From: Thiodiazotropha sp040507005
GTDB taxonomy: Bacteria; Pseudomonadota; Gammaproteobacteria; Chromatiales; Chromatiaceae
DNA length: 64,000 nucleotides
Assembly: GCA_040507005.1 (NCBI GenBank)
Contig: JBEVVS010000114.1
Span: forward strand, 46,219 to 110,218
Direction: 5' to 3'
Below, one piece after another: positions 17,920 through 26,262 of the stretch (its first letter is position 1; each line of letters opens with the position of its first letter). The position numbers and the translations under genes were made by a program. The notes beneath the pieces are model-generated. The model had not been told where the DNA came from. It did not search any database and saw only the letters and a list, made by a program, of their open reading frames with translations.

Positions 17920-18794
17920 TCGGCTTCCTCCCCGCTCGATTCGGCTGTCTCCGCTACCTCTTCGGTCTCTTCGGTTTGCCCTGTCTCCTCGATTTGGTCG
18001 GTGTGTGGGCCCATGCCCGGGTCCAGAGTCCAGACCAGCAAGACCTCACGAATGCGGTCCAGATGGGCTGTGGTTTGGGCGATTACAGAGGCGAAGGGCT
18101 GACCGGGCTTGCGTTTCACATCAATCACTTCGGCCACGGGATAGCCGGGAGGAAAGCTGCCTCCCAAGCCCGAGGTGGTCAACAGATCGCCGACCTTGAT
18201 ATCCGCGTTATTGGGAAGATGAGGCAGCTCCAAGCGGTTGATCAGGCCTGTGCCCAGGGCGATGGTGCGAAGGCCGTTGCGATTGACCTGCACCGGCAGA
18301 GCATGGGCGGCATCGGTGATCAGCAGCACGCTGGCATTGAAGGGGCTGATATGGGTGACCTGCCCGACCACGGCACTCGCATCGACCACGGGTTGGCCGA
18401 CGAAAAGTCCTGATGTGCTGCCTTTGTTTATCAGGACTTGTTGCCGGAAAGGGTCCTGTTCCACGGATATCAGTTCCGCGATCAAGACCCGGTCACCCAC
18501 CTTGAATGAAGAGTCCAAAAGACCTCTAAGGCGCATGTTTTCCGCTTCCAGCGCTTCGAATTTTTGCTGTCTGGCACGCAGCAGAAGATTCTCTGCGTGC
18601 AATTTGTCCCGTTCCGTGGTCAATTTGTTGCGCTTGGTGATGGCCTCGCTGGCCGATTCGCTCAACAGCAGGGGCAGTGAGGCGAGGTATTGTACCGGGA
18701 AGAGAAGCACCGAGAGTCCGGAGCGCAGAGATTCCAGATGGTTGTAGCGATGGTCAAGGACCATGACAGAGAGGGATAACAGCACTGCCACCAC
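17916..18794 (-). CDS. mreC: Rod-shape protein MreC
   Basis: Periplasmic scaffold of the elongasome: an N-terminal membrane helix, a coiled coil around residues 48-85 (TTERDKLHAENLLLRARQQK), then the double beta-barrel core. The last ~25 residues are Glu/Thr-rich and probably disordered. GTG at 18794 is the first canonical start, but the frame continues upstream to an ATT at 18839 followed by codons for KLIFTQGPS, which is how MreC proteins normally begin. An in-frame TGA lies just above, and GGAG stands about ten bases before the ATT. The true start may therefore be AUU at 18839. Confidence 0.93.
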   Translation of the reverse strand: MVAVLLSLSVMVLDHRYNHLESLRSGLSVLLFPVQYLASLPLLLSESASEAITKRNKLTTERDKLHAENLLLRARQQKFEALEAENMRLRGLLDSSFKVGDRVLIAELISVEQDPFRQQVLINKGSTSGLFVGQPVVDASAVVGQVTHISPFNASVLLITDAAHALPVQVNRNGLRTIALGTGLINRLELPHLPNNADIKVGDLLTTSGLGGSFPPGYPVAEVIDVKRKPGQPFASVIAQTTAHLDRIREVLLVWTLDPGMGPHTDQIEETGQTEETEEVAETAESSGEEAE

Positions 18795-18920
18795 CAGTCT
18801 GGTGGTGATCGAGGGACCCTGTGTAAAGATGAGTTTAATGGCTGAATGACTCCACTTTCATTTCGCCGGCTCCCTGGGTTGGTCTCTATTCCTCCAGTCC
18901 CAGGGGGCTCAGACACTACT

Positions 18921-19970
18921 CTAGTCAACCATAAAGAACTCGCCACCCCTTTCATCGATGAGTTCCAGCGCTCGCCCGCCACCCCGTGCCACGCAGGTAA
19001 GAGGATCCTCAGCAACGATCACGGGTAGCCCTGTCTCCTCCTGAAGCAGCCGGTCGATATCCAGCAGCAGCGCGCCTCCCCCGGTCAGCACGATGCCACG
19101 TTCCGCCACATCGGCACCCAGTTCCGGGGGTGTCTGCTCAAGGGCGGTCTTCACTGCACCGACAATACCCGAGAGCGGCTCCTGCAGCGCCTCCAGGATC
19201 TCATTGCTATTGAGGGTAAAGCTGCGCGGAATGCCTTCCGCCAGATTCCGGCCCTTGACATCGATCTCCTTGACCTCATTACCCGGGTAGGCCGAGCCGA
19301 TTTCATGTTTAACCCGCTCGGCAGTGGCTTCACCGATCAGGGTACCGTAGTTGCGTCGCACATAGTTGACGATCGCATCGTCGAAACGGTCGCCACCCAC
19401 GCGTACCGAATTGGCATAGACGATGCCGTTCAGGGAGATAATCGCCACCTCGGAGGTGCCGCCGCCGATATCCAGAACCATGGATCCGCGGGCTTCGTCC
19501 ACCGGCAGGCCGGCACCGATAGCGGCTGACATCGGTTCTTCAATCAGGTAGACCTCTCTGGCGCCTGCGCCGGCGGCCGACTCCTTGATCGCGCGCCGTT
19601 CCACCTGGGTGGAGCCGCAGGGCACACAGACCAGCACCCGGGGACTGGGGCGGATGATGCGGCTCTCATGCACCTTGTGGATGAAGTACTGCAACATCTT
19701 CTCGGTGACGGTGAAATCGGCGATGACCCCCTCTTTCATGGGTCGGATGGCGGTGATGTTGGCGGGTGTTCGGCCAAGCATTTTTTTCGCGTCCTCACCC
19801 ACGGCGACGACCGATTTCGCTCCCCCCGGCCCTCGGTCCTGGCGAATCGCGACCACTGAGGGTTCATTCAGCACAATGCCCTGACCGCGGGCGTAGATCA
19901 GAGTATTGGCGGTACCCAGGTCGATGGATAGATCATTGGAAAATATGCCACGTATGCGTCGGAACAGCAT
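18921..19970 (-). CDS. mreB: MreB, actin-like rod-shape determinant
   Basis: Bacterial actin that directs lateral wall synthesis. It shows phosphate-1 LSIDLGTANTLIY, the phosphate-2 stretch VLDIGGGTSEVAIISL, and the adenosine motif LTGGGALL. The 349-residue length is standard. It heads the minus-strand mreBCD-mrdA-rodA-mltB-rlpA-dacC-DUF493-lipB-lipA series, whose promoter should lie in the 220 bases up to 20190. Confidence 0.98.
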   Translation of the reverse strand: MLFRRIRGIFSNDLSIDLGTANTLIYARGQGIVLNEPSVVAIRQDRGPGGAKSVVAVGEDAKKMLGRTPANITAIRPMKEGVIADFTVTEKMLQYFIHKVHESRIIRPSPRVLVCVPCGSTQVERRAIKESAAGAGAREVYLIEEPMSAAIGAGLPVDEARGSMVLDIGGGTSEVAIISLNGIVYANSVRVGGDRFDDAIVNYVRRNYGTLIGEATAERVKHEIGSAYPGNEVKEIDVKGRNLAEGIPRSFTLNSNEILEALQEPLSGIVGAVKTALEQTPPELGADVAERGIVLTGGGALLLDIDRLLQEETGLPVIVAEDPLTCVARGGGRALELIDERGGEFFMVD

Positions 19971-20190
19971 GGATCTCTTGTCTTTTTCTCTGTTGGTAAA
20001 GGCTGGGCCGAGACAAAATCCATCTCAAGCCAAACCGAAAGTGGGTTAATCTATCAATGGTACAGGAGTTGGGCAAGAATGGGGATGGGGAATTGAGCAC
20101 ATTCGGCAGAATTAACTGCCCCGGCGCAGACAGGGACAGGCATCAGGGGTAGCGCAGGGTTTTGACGATTACCCCATTGATGCCAGTCGG

Positions 20191-21582
20191 TCAGTCATCC
20201 TCCTTGATGCTGTCGGCAATCAGGACGCCATTCACGAAATCTCCCTTTACCTCGATAACCCGATTGCTGAAGCTGTAGTCGTCCACAGCCGAGGTGTCAA
20301 TGGTGATGCCGAATATCTCGATGGTGGATGAATCCACAAGATTTGCTATACCTTCCACCTCGGCGCTGTGGTTGGAGGGTGTCCGATCCAACTCGAGTTT
20401 ACTTGCCACCAGGGTGCCGTTATCGGTGTAGACCTTAGCCTCAAGATAGTCGCTAGCGGTCAGCTGATCCAAGGTGAAGGAGGCGTTTTCGTCCTCATCA
20501 TCGTTCTCCATGATGGTCGAGTTGTCGACCCTGATGGTGCGCCCCAACAGCGTCACAGTGCCTGCATTGAGATCCACATTGTCATTGCCCAGGACGGCGC
20601 TTATTTCACCTCTGTCTGAGGCTGCCGCTTCCAGCTCAATCTCTTCGGCGAGCAGGATATCCCCATTCATGACACCTTCGACTTCGGCCACACGTCCTTG
20701 GGTGAGTTGGCTGGTGGCTCCGCTGAGGGCGGTTGCAGAGGCATCTACGAGCTGACCGTTGAGGGCGAAAATGTCGTTGGCATCTAGGGATTGGGTAATC
20801 TGGCCTTCGATCTCAACCTCTTCACCATCCTCGGCGACCGCACTACTGCTCTCGGACTCGATTTCGATGGATTGGGCAACGAAAAGACCCCCGGAAAAAC
20901 TGCTGCCCTCGACCTCGACAAATGTCCCCTCGGGCGGGATGGACGAGATGCTCGAGGCATCGACCACGAGACTGCCGATCTGGAAGCTGTCCCCTGAAAT
21001 TGTGCTGATGACACCAGAGACTTCCAGTTCATCACCTGCCCATGCGAGGGATTTGACTTCGATGCGGGTGGCCAGAATGGTTCCGTCGCCGCTGGTGAAT
21101 CCACTCACTTCCACTTCGCTGTTGAGCGGCAGGTTTTCAAGCAGTGTGGAGTCGATGGGATTGTCATACACCGTATCCCCATCCACGCTTATGATTTGCT
21201 GCATCACCGTGAGGGTGTTGTTTAGGGTGATGTCATTGCTGTTGACCACACCTTCTATCAGGCTGTCATAGGTTATCGAGTCAGCTGTCCCGGTTGCGTT
21301 TGTTGAATCGCTGGTGCCGCTGATACGAACCACCATACCGATAGCCAGATCGTCTTGGCTGCCAGCAAGATCATTGACAGTGAAACTGGCACTGTCGGTG
21401 TTGAATTCGATGCCGTTGACGAAGACCGAGCCGAAATTGGTGACCCTACCCTGGGTAATGCCTGTTCCTCCAATACCGCCATCGGCGACTTGAGTACCGC
21501 CCGCGCCACCGCAGCTGTAGAGTGCGACAAGCGATGCTCCCAGTGCCAACGAAATCAGGATTTTGAGAATAGGTCTATTCAT
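20191..21582 (-). CDS. DUF5666 repeat lipoprotein
   Basis: A 463-residue exported lipoprotein (lipobox LYSC at residues 21-24, followed by GGAGGTQ). The rest is a series of short all-beta units of the DUF5666 type, each built around phrases such as VEVSG / VEVEG / VEGIANL / EVEGVMNG alternating with LVASKLEL- or ILATRIEV-like strands. At least five units can be picked out. It is strongly acidic. Its start lies inside the 3' end of the upstream DUF6502 gene (8-base overlap), so the two are co-translated. Function unknown. Confidence 0.75.
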   Translation of the reverse strand: MNRPILKILISLALGASLVALYSCGGAGGTQVADGGIGGTGITQGRVTNFGSVFVNGIEFNTDSASFTVNDLAGSQDDLAIGMVVRISGTSDSTNATGTADSITYDSLIEGVVNSNDITLNNTLTVMQQIISVDGDTVYDNPIDSTLLENLPLNSEVEVSGFTSGDGTILATRIEVKSLAWAGDELEVSGVISTISGDSFQIGSLVVDASSISSIPPEGTFVEVEGSSFSGGLFVAQSIEIESESSSAVAEDGEEVEIEGQITQSLDANDIFALNGQLVDASATALSGATSQLTQGRVAEVEGVMNGDILLAEEIELEAAASDRGEISAVLGNDNVDLNAGTVTLLGRTIRVDNSTIMENDDEDENASFTLDQLTASDYLEAKVYTDNGTLVASKLELDRTPSNHSAEVEGIANLVDSSTIEIFGITIDTSAVDDYSFSNRVIEVKGDFVNGVLIADSIKEDD

Positions 21583-22402
21583 CCTTCATTGTATCCTGTT
21601 CGAAATAGTAGATACCGATACCCGCCTGTTTGCGGCCTGTGCCGTCGGTATCAGGATTGAGATCACGATCGTGCTGCGACAGATATTTGTCGCACTCCAC
21701 CAACAGGGCCTGGGATTTTTCAGCGCTCATATTGCGAAATTCCAGCAGTGCCTCCATGGGAAGGTTATCGTAGGAGACCTTACGCTGAAAGTAGGGTGTT
21801 TGGGAGCCCTGTTGAAGATTATGATCGATGGTATCAAGTAAAAGTTGCACATCCGTGCCGAGAATGTGCAGTTTGCCCGTCTCCCCGGTACGTGGTACAT
21901 AGCCATCACTGAGGAGGGTGATCTTTCCGCTCTCATCCTTGGCTATGGTGCCGACCCTGACCAGCTCATCGTAAATCGCCCGTGGCGGTACATCGCCACT
22001 GTGTTCCTTGACCAATTCACTGAAGCTCGCTTTCCCCTTGTCGAAATAGAGCGGCGCCGGCGCACCCTTCTTGGTCAGGAATCTCGGGTCTCGCAGCCAA
22101 CCGGAAATGACCCTGGCGGCACGGTTGTATTGATGGGCAATGGCGCTGTCATCGGGGGTGTCGATTTTTTGCAGCCGGCTGACCTCTTTGCGGGTCAAGC
22201 CGGTAATCACCGAGACCCTTGAGACCGTCTGCTTGCGACCGGGGATACCAAACTCCTTGGATGCCACATCCATGAAGGTCCACTTGCTCAGATCCGCAAA
22301 ATCGCCATAGGTGAAGCCATTACGCAACATCAGCCTGACCAGGGGTCTGAGCAGTTTCAGAACGGAGGCAGTGAGTGTCTTTCGAATCTCGTCCATGGGC
22401 AT
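21575..22402 (-). CDS. DUF6502 family protein
   Basis: A soluble 275-residue protein with the DUF6502 N-terminal arrangement: LRPLVRLMLRNGFTYGDFADLSKWTFMDVA, then SRVSVITGLTRKEVSRL, which reads as a helix-turn-helix. This suggests a DNA-binding or regulatory role, but nothing is established. It is co-transcribed and overlaps with the DUF5666 lipoprotein; the same pairing would be worth checking in other genomes. ATG at 22396 is an alternative start. Confidence 0.7.
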   Translation of the reverse strand: MPMDEIRKTLTASVLKLLRPLVRLMLRNGFTYGDFADLSKWTFMDVASKEFGIPGRKQTVSRVSVITGLTRKEVSRLQKIDTPDDSAIAHQYNRAARVISGWLRDPRFLTKKGAPAPLYFDKGKASFSELVKEHSGDVPPRAIYDELVRVGTIAKDESGKITLLSDGYVPRTGETGKLHILGTDVQLLLDTIDHNLQQGSQTPYFQRKVSYDNLPMEALLEFRNMSAEKSQALLVECDKYLSQHDRDLNPDTDGTGRKQAGIGIYYFEQDTMKDE

Positions 22403-22901
22403 TGTTTAACCGGATTATTTACTATCGGATTGATCTGTCTACTTTATTCCCAGCTATGTCTGGATGTCTTTGATATTTATCGCCTGGCAGGCTCTATGTT
22501 TTAAGTACGCAGTTTACGCAGCAATGGTTCTGCTGAGCATAAACCACATGTCGTTGATCGATCCGTCGACGCTCTTTGTTGGGAATTATATCCCAATGCC
22601 GCCGTTAATTAAATTGTAGCCTATTTGTTACTTTTCAGAAGTTGAATTTGGATCACATTTTTTATAGGAAGCGTTCAATTTATTAATTTCTTTTAAAACA
22701 GTCGGTTATAAGTTTTCAGATGGTGTTTGATGGTTGGGACTGGGGTCAATGGCAATGGTTTCCTCCCAAGATGATGAGTGGTCATCGGTTTGATCCGGGG
22801 ATCGGGTGATCACTCTATAGTAGTGTTCCGGGCCCAAGCATCATGTATCGGTGCTGAGAATATGGTAGATTTGCCCATTTTTCAGAGTAGGTAGCAAGCG
22901 G
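22403..22901. other. Divergent intergenic region between DUF6502 and gatC
   Basis: This 499-base AT-rich stretch must hold promoters for both flanking genes. The one clear structure is a perfect inverted repeat TTGGGA-ATTATA-TCCCAA at 22579-22596. No gene or RNA family is recognised in it. Confidence 0.5.
22579..22596. promoter_or_regulatory. Perfect 18-bp inverted repeat, possible operator
   Basis: TTGGGA and TCCCAA flank a six-base AT spacer. The site lies 177 bases upstream of the DUF6502 start and 306 bases upstream of gatC. A protein-binding site for a dimeric regulator is a guess; no T-run argues against a terminator. Confidence 0.35.
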
Positions 22902-23189
22902 ATGTCACTAGATAAGTCCGATGTTGAAAAAATAGCCCATCTCGCGCGAATGGCACTGGATGAGTCCCATATCGATGCCTATGTGGAAGATCTGGGCAAT
23001 ATCCTCGATCTGGTGGAACAGCTGGAAGCAGCTGATACCGAAGCCATCGAGCCGATGTCGCACCCCCTGCATATGGCTCAGCGTATGCGTTTGGATGAGG
23101 TGACCGAAGAGAATTGCCGCGAGGTCAACCAGCGTGTGGCGCCCAAGATCGAAAACGGCCTCTATCTGGTACCCAAGGTCATCGAGTGA
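22902..23189 (+). CDS. gatC: Glu/Asp-tRNA amidotransferase subunit C
   Basis: Small subunit (95 residues) of the GatCAB amidotransferase that converts Glu-tRNA(Gln) or Asp-tRNA(Asn) to the cognate amide form. Family start DVEKIAHLARMAL and the central YVEDLGNILDLVEQL are clear, as is EPMSHPLHM. First gene of gatC-gatA-gatB. Confidence 0.96.
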   Translation: MSLDKSDVEKIAHLARMALDESHIDAYVEDLGNILDLVEQLEAADTEAIEPMSHPLHMAQRMRLDEVTEENCREVNQRVAPKIENGLYLVPKVIE

Positions 23190-23261
23190 TGGGGCGATCC
23201 ATCAGCAACTTGGCTGAACAAAAAGTAGTCTCACAGATACCTATTGGACACAAATCACACT

Positions 23262-24716
23262 ATGCAGAGTAAATCCATTGCTGAACTGGGCGCCGCTATG
23301 CGAGCTGGAGAGTTCTCCAGTGTTGAACTGACCCGCCACTTTATCGATCGCATCGAAGGCATGAACGGAGATCTCAACGCCCTGATTACCATTACCTCTG
23401 ACCAGGCGCTGGCAGAGGCCGAAGCCGCCGATAGGGCGATCAACTCGGGGCAGGCCGGTCCCTTGACCGGAATTCCCCTGGTGCAGAAAGATATCTTTTG
23501 CACTCAGGGGGTGAAGACGAGTTGCGGCTCCAAAATGCTGGACAATTTCATCTCCCCCTACGATGCAACGGTGGTTGAGCGATTAAAACAGGCCGGTGCG
23601 GTCACCCTGGGCAAGGCCAATATGGATGAGTTTGCCATGGGTTCCTCCAATGAGACCAGTTACTACGGACCGGTTCGCAATCCCTGGGACAGGAAGAGGG
23701 TGCCCGGCGGATCTTCAGGCGGGTCTGCCGCGGCGGTTGCTGCGAGACTGGCAGTTGCCGCTACCGGCACTGACACGGGTGGATCGATTCGCCAACCGGC
23801 GGCACTGTGTGGCATCACGGGTCTCAAGCCCACTTATGGGCGGGTCTCCCGCTTTGGCATGATCGCGTTCGCCTCCAGCCTCGATCAGGCCGGTCCCATG
23901 ACACGCAGCGCCGAGGATGCCGCCCTGATGCTGCAGGTGATGGCGGGATACGATGCCAAGGATTCGACCTGTGCAGACCACCCGGTGCCCGACTATTCGG
24001 CTACCCTGGACAATCCCTTGCAGGGGTTGAAGATTGGACTTCCCAAGGAGTATTTCGGCGACGGACTGGACAGGGCTGTTGCGGCATCCATCGAAGAGGC
24101 GATCGCGTTATATAAGGAGCTGGGAGCCGAGGTGATCGAGATCAGCCTGCCAAATAGCGGTCTGGCGGTACCGACCTACTATGTGGTTGCGCCGGCGGAG
24201 TGCTCATCCAATCTGTCCCGCTTTGACGGGGTGCGTTTCGGTTACCGCTGCGAAGACCCCAAGGATCTGGAAGACCTCTACAAACGATCCCGGGGAGAGG
24301 GTTTCGGTGCAGAGGTCAAGCGCCGCATCTTGATCGGCACATACGCCTTGTCCGCCGGTTACTACGACGCTTACTATCTGAAGGCACAGAAGACCAGACA
24401 TCTCATCTCCGACGATTTCAAACGGGCCTTTGAAACAGTGGATGTGATCGCGGGGCCGACTTCGCCAACCACCGCCTTCACCCTGGGTGAAAAGATGAAT
24501 GACCCGGTGACCATGTATCTGAACGATATCTATACCATCGCCACCAATCTCGCAGGACTGCCCGGTATCTCCATACCGGTGCAACCGGTAGGGGGATTGC
24601 CGGTTGGATTGCAGATAATCGGTAACTATTTCGATGAAGGGAAGTTACTGAATGTGGCTCATCGGCTTCAGAAAGAGACGGATTGGCACCTTCAGACAGC
24701 TGAAGGTTTTGCCTAA
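23262..24716 (+). CDS. gatA: Glu/Asp-tRNA amidotransferase subunit A
   Basis: Amidase-signature glutaminase subunit of GatCAB. The Ser-cisSer-Lys triad is read from IPLVQKDIFC (Lys), GGSSGGSAAAVAA and TGTDTGGSIRQPA (Ser pair). The 484-residue length from ATG 23262 is normal; the upstream TTG at 23244 is less likely. It hydrolyses glutamine and passes ammonia to GatB. Confidence 0.97.
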   Translation: MQSKSIAELGAAMRAGEFSSVELTRHFIDRIEGMNGDLNALITITSDQALAEAEAADRAINSGQAGPLTGIPLVQKDIFCTQGVKTSCGSKMLDNFISPYDATVVERLKQAGAVTLGKANMDEFAMGSSNETSYYGPVRNPWDRKRVPGGSSGGSAAAVAARLAVAATGTDTGGSIRQPAALCGITGLKPTYGRVSRFGMIAFASSLDQAGPMTRSAEDAALMLQVMAGYDAKDSTCADHPVPDYSATLDNPLQGLKIGLPKEYFGDGLDRAVAASIEEAIALYKELGAEVIEISLPNSGLAVPTYYVVAPAECSSNLSRFDGVRFGYRCEDPKDLEDLYKRSRGEGFGAEVKRRILIGTYALSAGYYDAYYLKAQKTRHLISDDFKRAFETVDVIAGPTSPTTAFTLGEKMNDPVTMYLNDIYTIATNLAGLPGISIPVQPVGGLPVGLQIIGNYFDEGKLLNVAHRLQKETDWHLQTAEGFA

Positions 24717-24763
24717 GCCGGTGGCGCAAAGCCATCAACTCCAACAGTATTTAGAGAACAGTT

Positions 24764-26197
24764 ATGCAGTGGGAAACCGTTATCGGGCTTGAGATTCATA
24801 CTCAATTGGCGACCAGATCGAAGATCTTCTCCGGCGCCTCGACCGCCTATGGTGCCGATCCGAATACCCAGGCGTGCATTATCGACCTGGGATTTCCCGG
24901 CGTATTGCCGGTGCTCAATGAGACCGCAGTGGACATGGCGCTCAAGTTTGGAATTGCGGTGAATGCCGAGATTGCCCCTCGTTCCATATTTGCACGCAAG
25001 AACTACTTTTACCCCGACCTGCCAAAGGGCTATCAGATCAGCCAATTTGAGCTGCCGATCGTGGGCAAGGGCTCGATCGGCATAGACCTGGAGGATGGCA
25101 CGCATAAGGTGATCGGTATCACCCGCGCCCATCTTGAAGAGGATGCGGGAAAGTCGCTGCATGAAGATTTTCATGGCATGAGCGGGATCGACCTCAATCG
25201 TACCGGGACCCCGTTGTTGGAGATCGTTTCCGAGCCGGATATGCGCTCCATCAAAGAGGCCGTGGCTTACGCCCGTAAGATCCACCAATTAGTCGTCTAT
25301 CTGGGTATCTGTGACGGCAACATGCAGGAGGGGTCGTTCCGGGTCGATGCCAATCTCTCCATTCGCCCCATGGGCCAGGAGGCCTTCGGCACGCGTACCG
25401 AGTTGAAGAACATCAACTCCTTTCGCTTCATGGAGCGTGCCTTGAACTTTGAACTGGAACGCCAGATCGATCTGCTCGAAGGGGGCGGCGAGGTTGTCCA
25501 GGAGACGCGGCTCTACGATGCCGACCGGGATGAGACCCGTTCCATGCGCAGCAAGGAAGAGGCGAACGACTATCGATACTTCCCCGATCCCGATCTGCTG
25601 CCCGTGGAGATCAATGAGGAGCGTTTACTGCGTGCCAGGGAAGACATGCCCGAATTGCCCGATCAGAAACGGCAGCGTTTCGAAGCCGAATACGAACTGA
25701 GTGTGTCGGATGCGCAGACCTTAACCCAAAGCCGTGCTATAGCAGACTATTTTGAGCAAGTGGTCGCCAATGGCGGTGAGGCTAAGATGGCCGCCAACTG
25801 GGTCACGGTGGAATTGGCGGGGGCGCTGAACAAGGCGGGAATGGAACTGAGTGCTTCGCCGGTCAGCCCGAAACAGCTTGGCGGTCTGCTCGAGCGCATT
25901 GCGGATAACACCATTTCCGGGAAGATTGCAAAGCAGGTATTCGAGGCCATCTGGAATGGCGAGGGTGATGCGGATGCGGTCATCGAGGCCAAGGGATTGA
26001 AGCAGATCACCGATAGCGGTCAGATTGAGCAGATTATCGATACCGTGATTGCCGCCAATCCCAAGCAGGTTGAACAGTTCAGGGCCGGCAAGGATAAGCT
26101 GCTCGGTTTCTTCGTCGGACAGGTGATGAAGCAGACCCAGGGCAAGGCCAACCCGGGTCAGGTCAACCAGATATTAATGGCCAAGTTGAAAGGTTAA
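24764..26197 (+). CDS. gatB: Glu/Asp-tRNA amidotransferase subunit B
   Basis: tRNA-binding kinase/transamidase subunit, 477 residues. The opening WETVIGLEIHTQL, the RKNYFYPDLPKGYQISQ stretch and LLEIVSEPDMRS are diagnostic, and the C-terminal YqeY-like tail is present. It lies 47 bases downstream of gatA and closes the gatCAB operon. Confidence 0.97.
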   Translation: MQWETVIGLEIHTQLATRSKIFSGASTAYGADPNTQACIIDLGFPGVLPVLNETAVDMALKFGIAVNAEIAPRSIFARKNYFYPDLPKGYQISQFELPIVGKGSIGIDLEDGTHKVIGITRAHLEEDAGKSLHEDFHGMSGIDLNRTGTPLLEIVSEPDMRSIKEAVAYARKIHQLVVYLGICDGNMQEGSFRVDANLSIRPMGQEAFGTRTELKNINSFRFMERALNFELERQIDLLEGGGEVVQETRLYDADRDETRSMRSKEEANDYRYFPDPDLLPVEINEERLLRAREDMPELPDQKRQRFEAEYELSVSDAQTLTQSRAIADYFEQVVANGGEAKMAANWVTVELAGALNKAGMELSASPVSPKQLGGLLERIADNTISGKIAKQVFEAIWNGEGDADAVIEAKGLKQITDSGQIEQIIDTVIAANPKQVEQFRAGKDKLLGFFVGQVMKQTQGKANPGQVNQILMAKLKG

Positions 26198-26262
26198 TCG
26201 TCTATCGGGTCGGTTGTTATCGATGTGGCGCAACAATTATCAATAGTGAAAAGGGATCAGTG

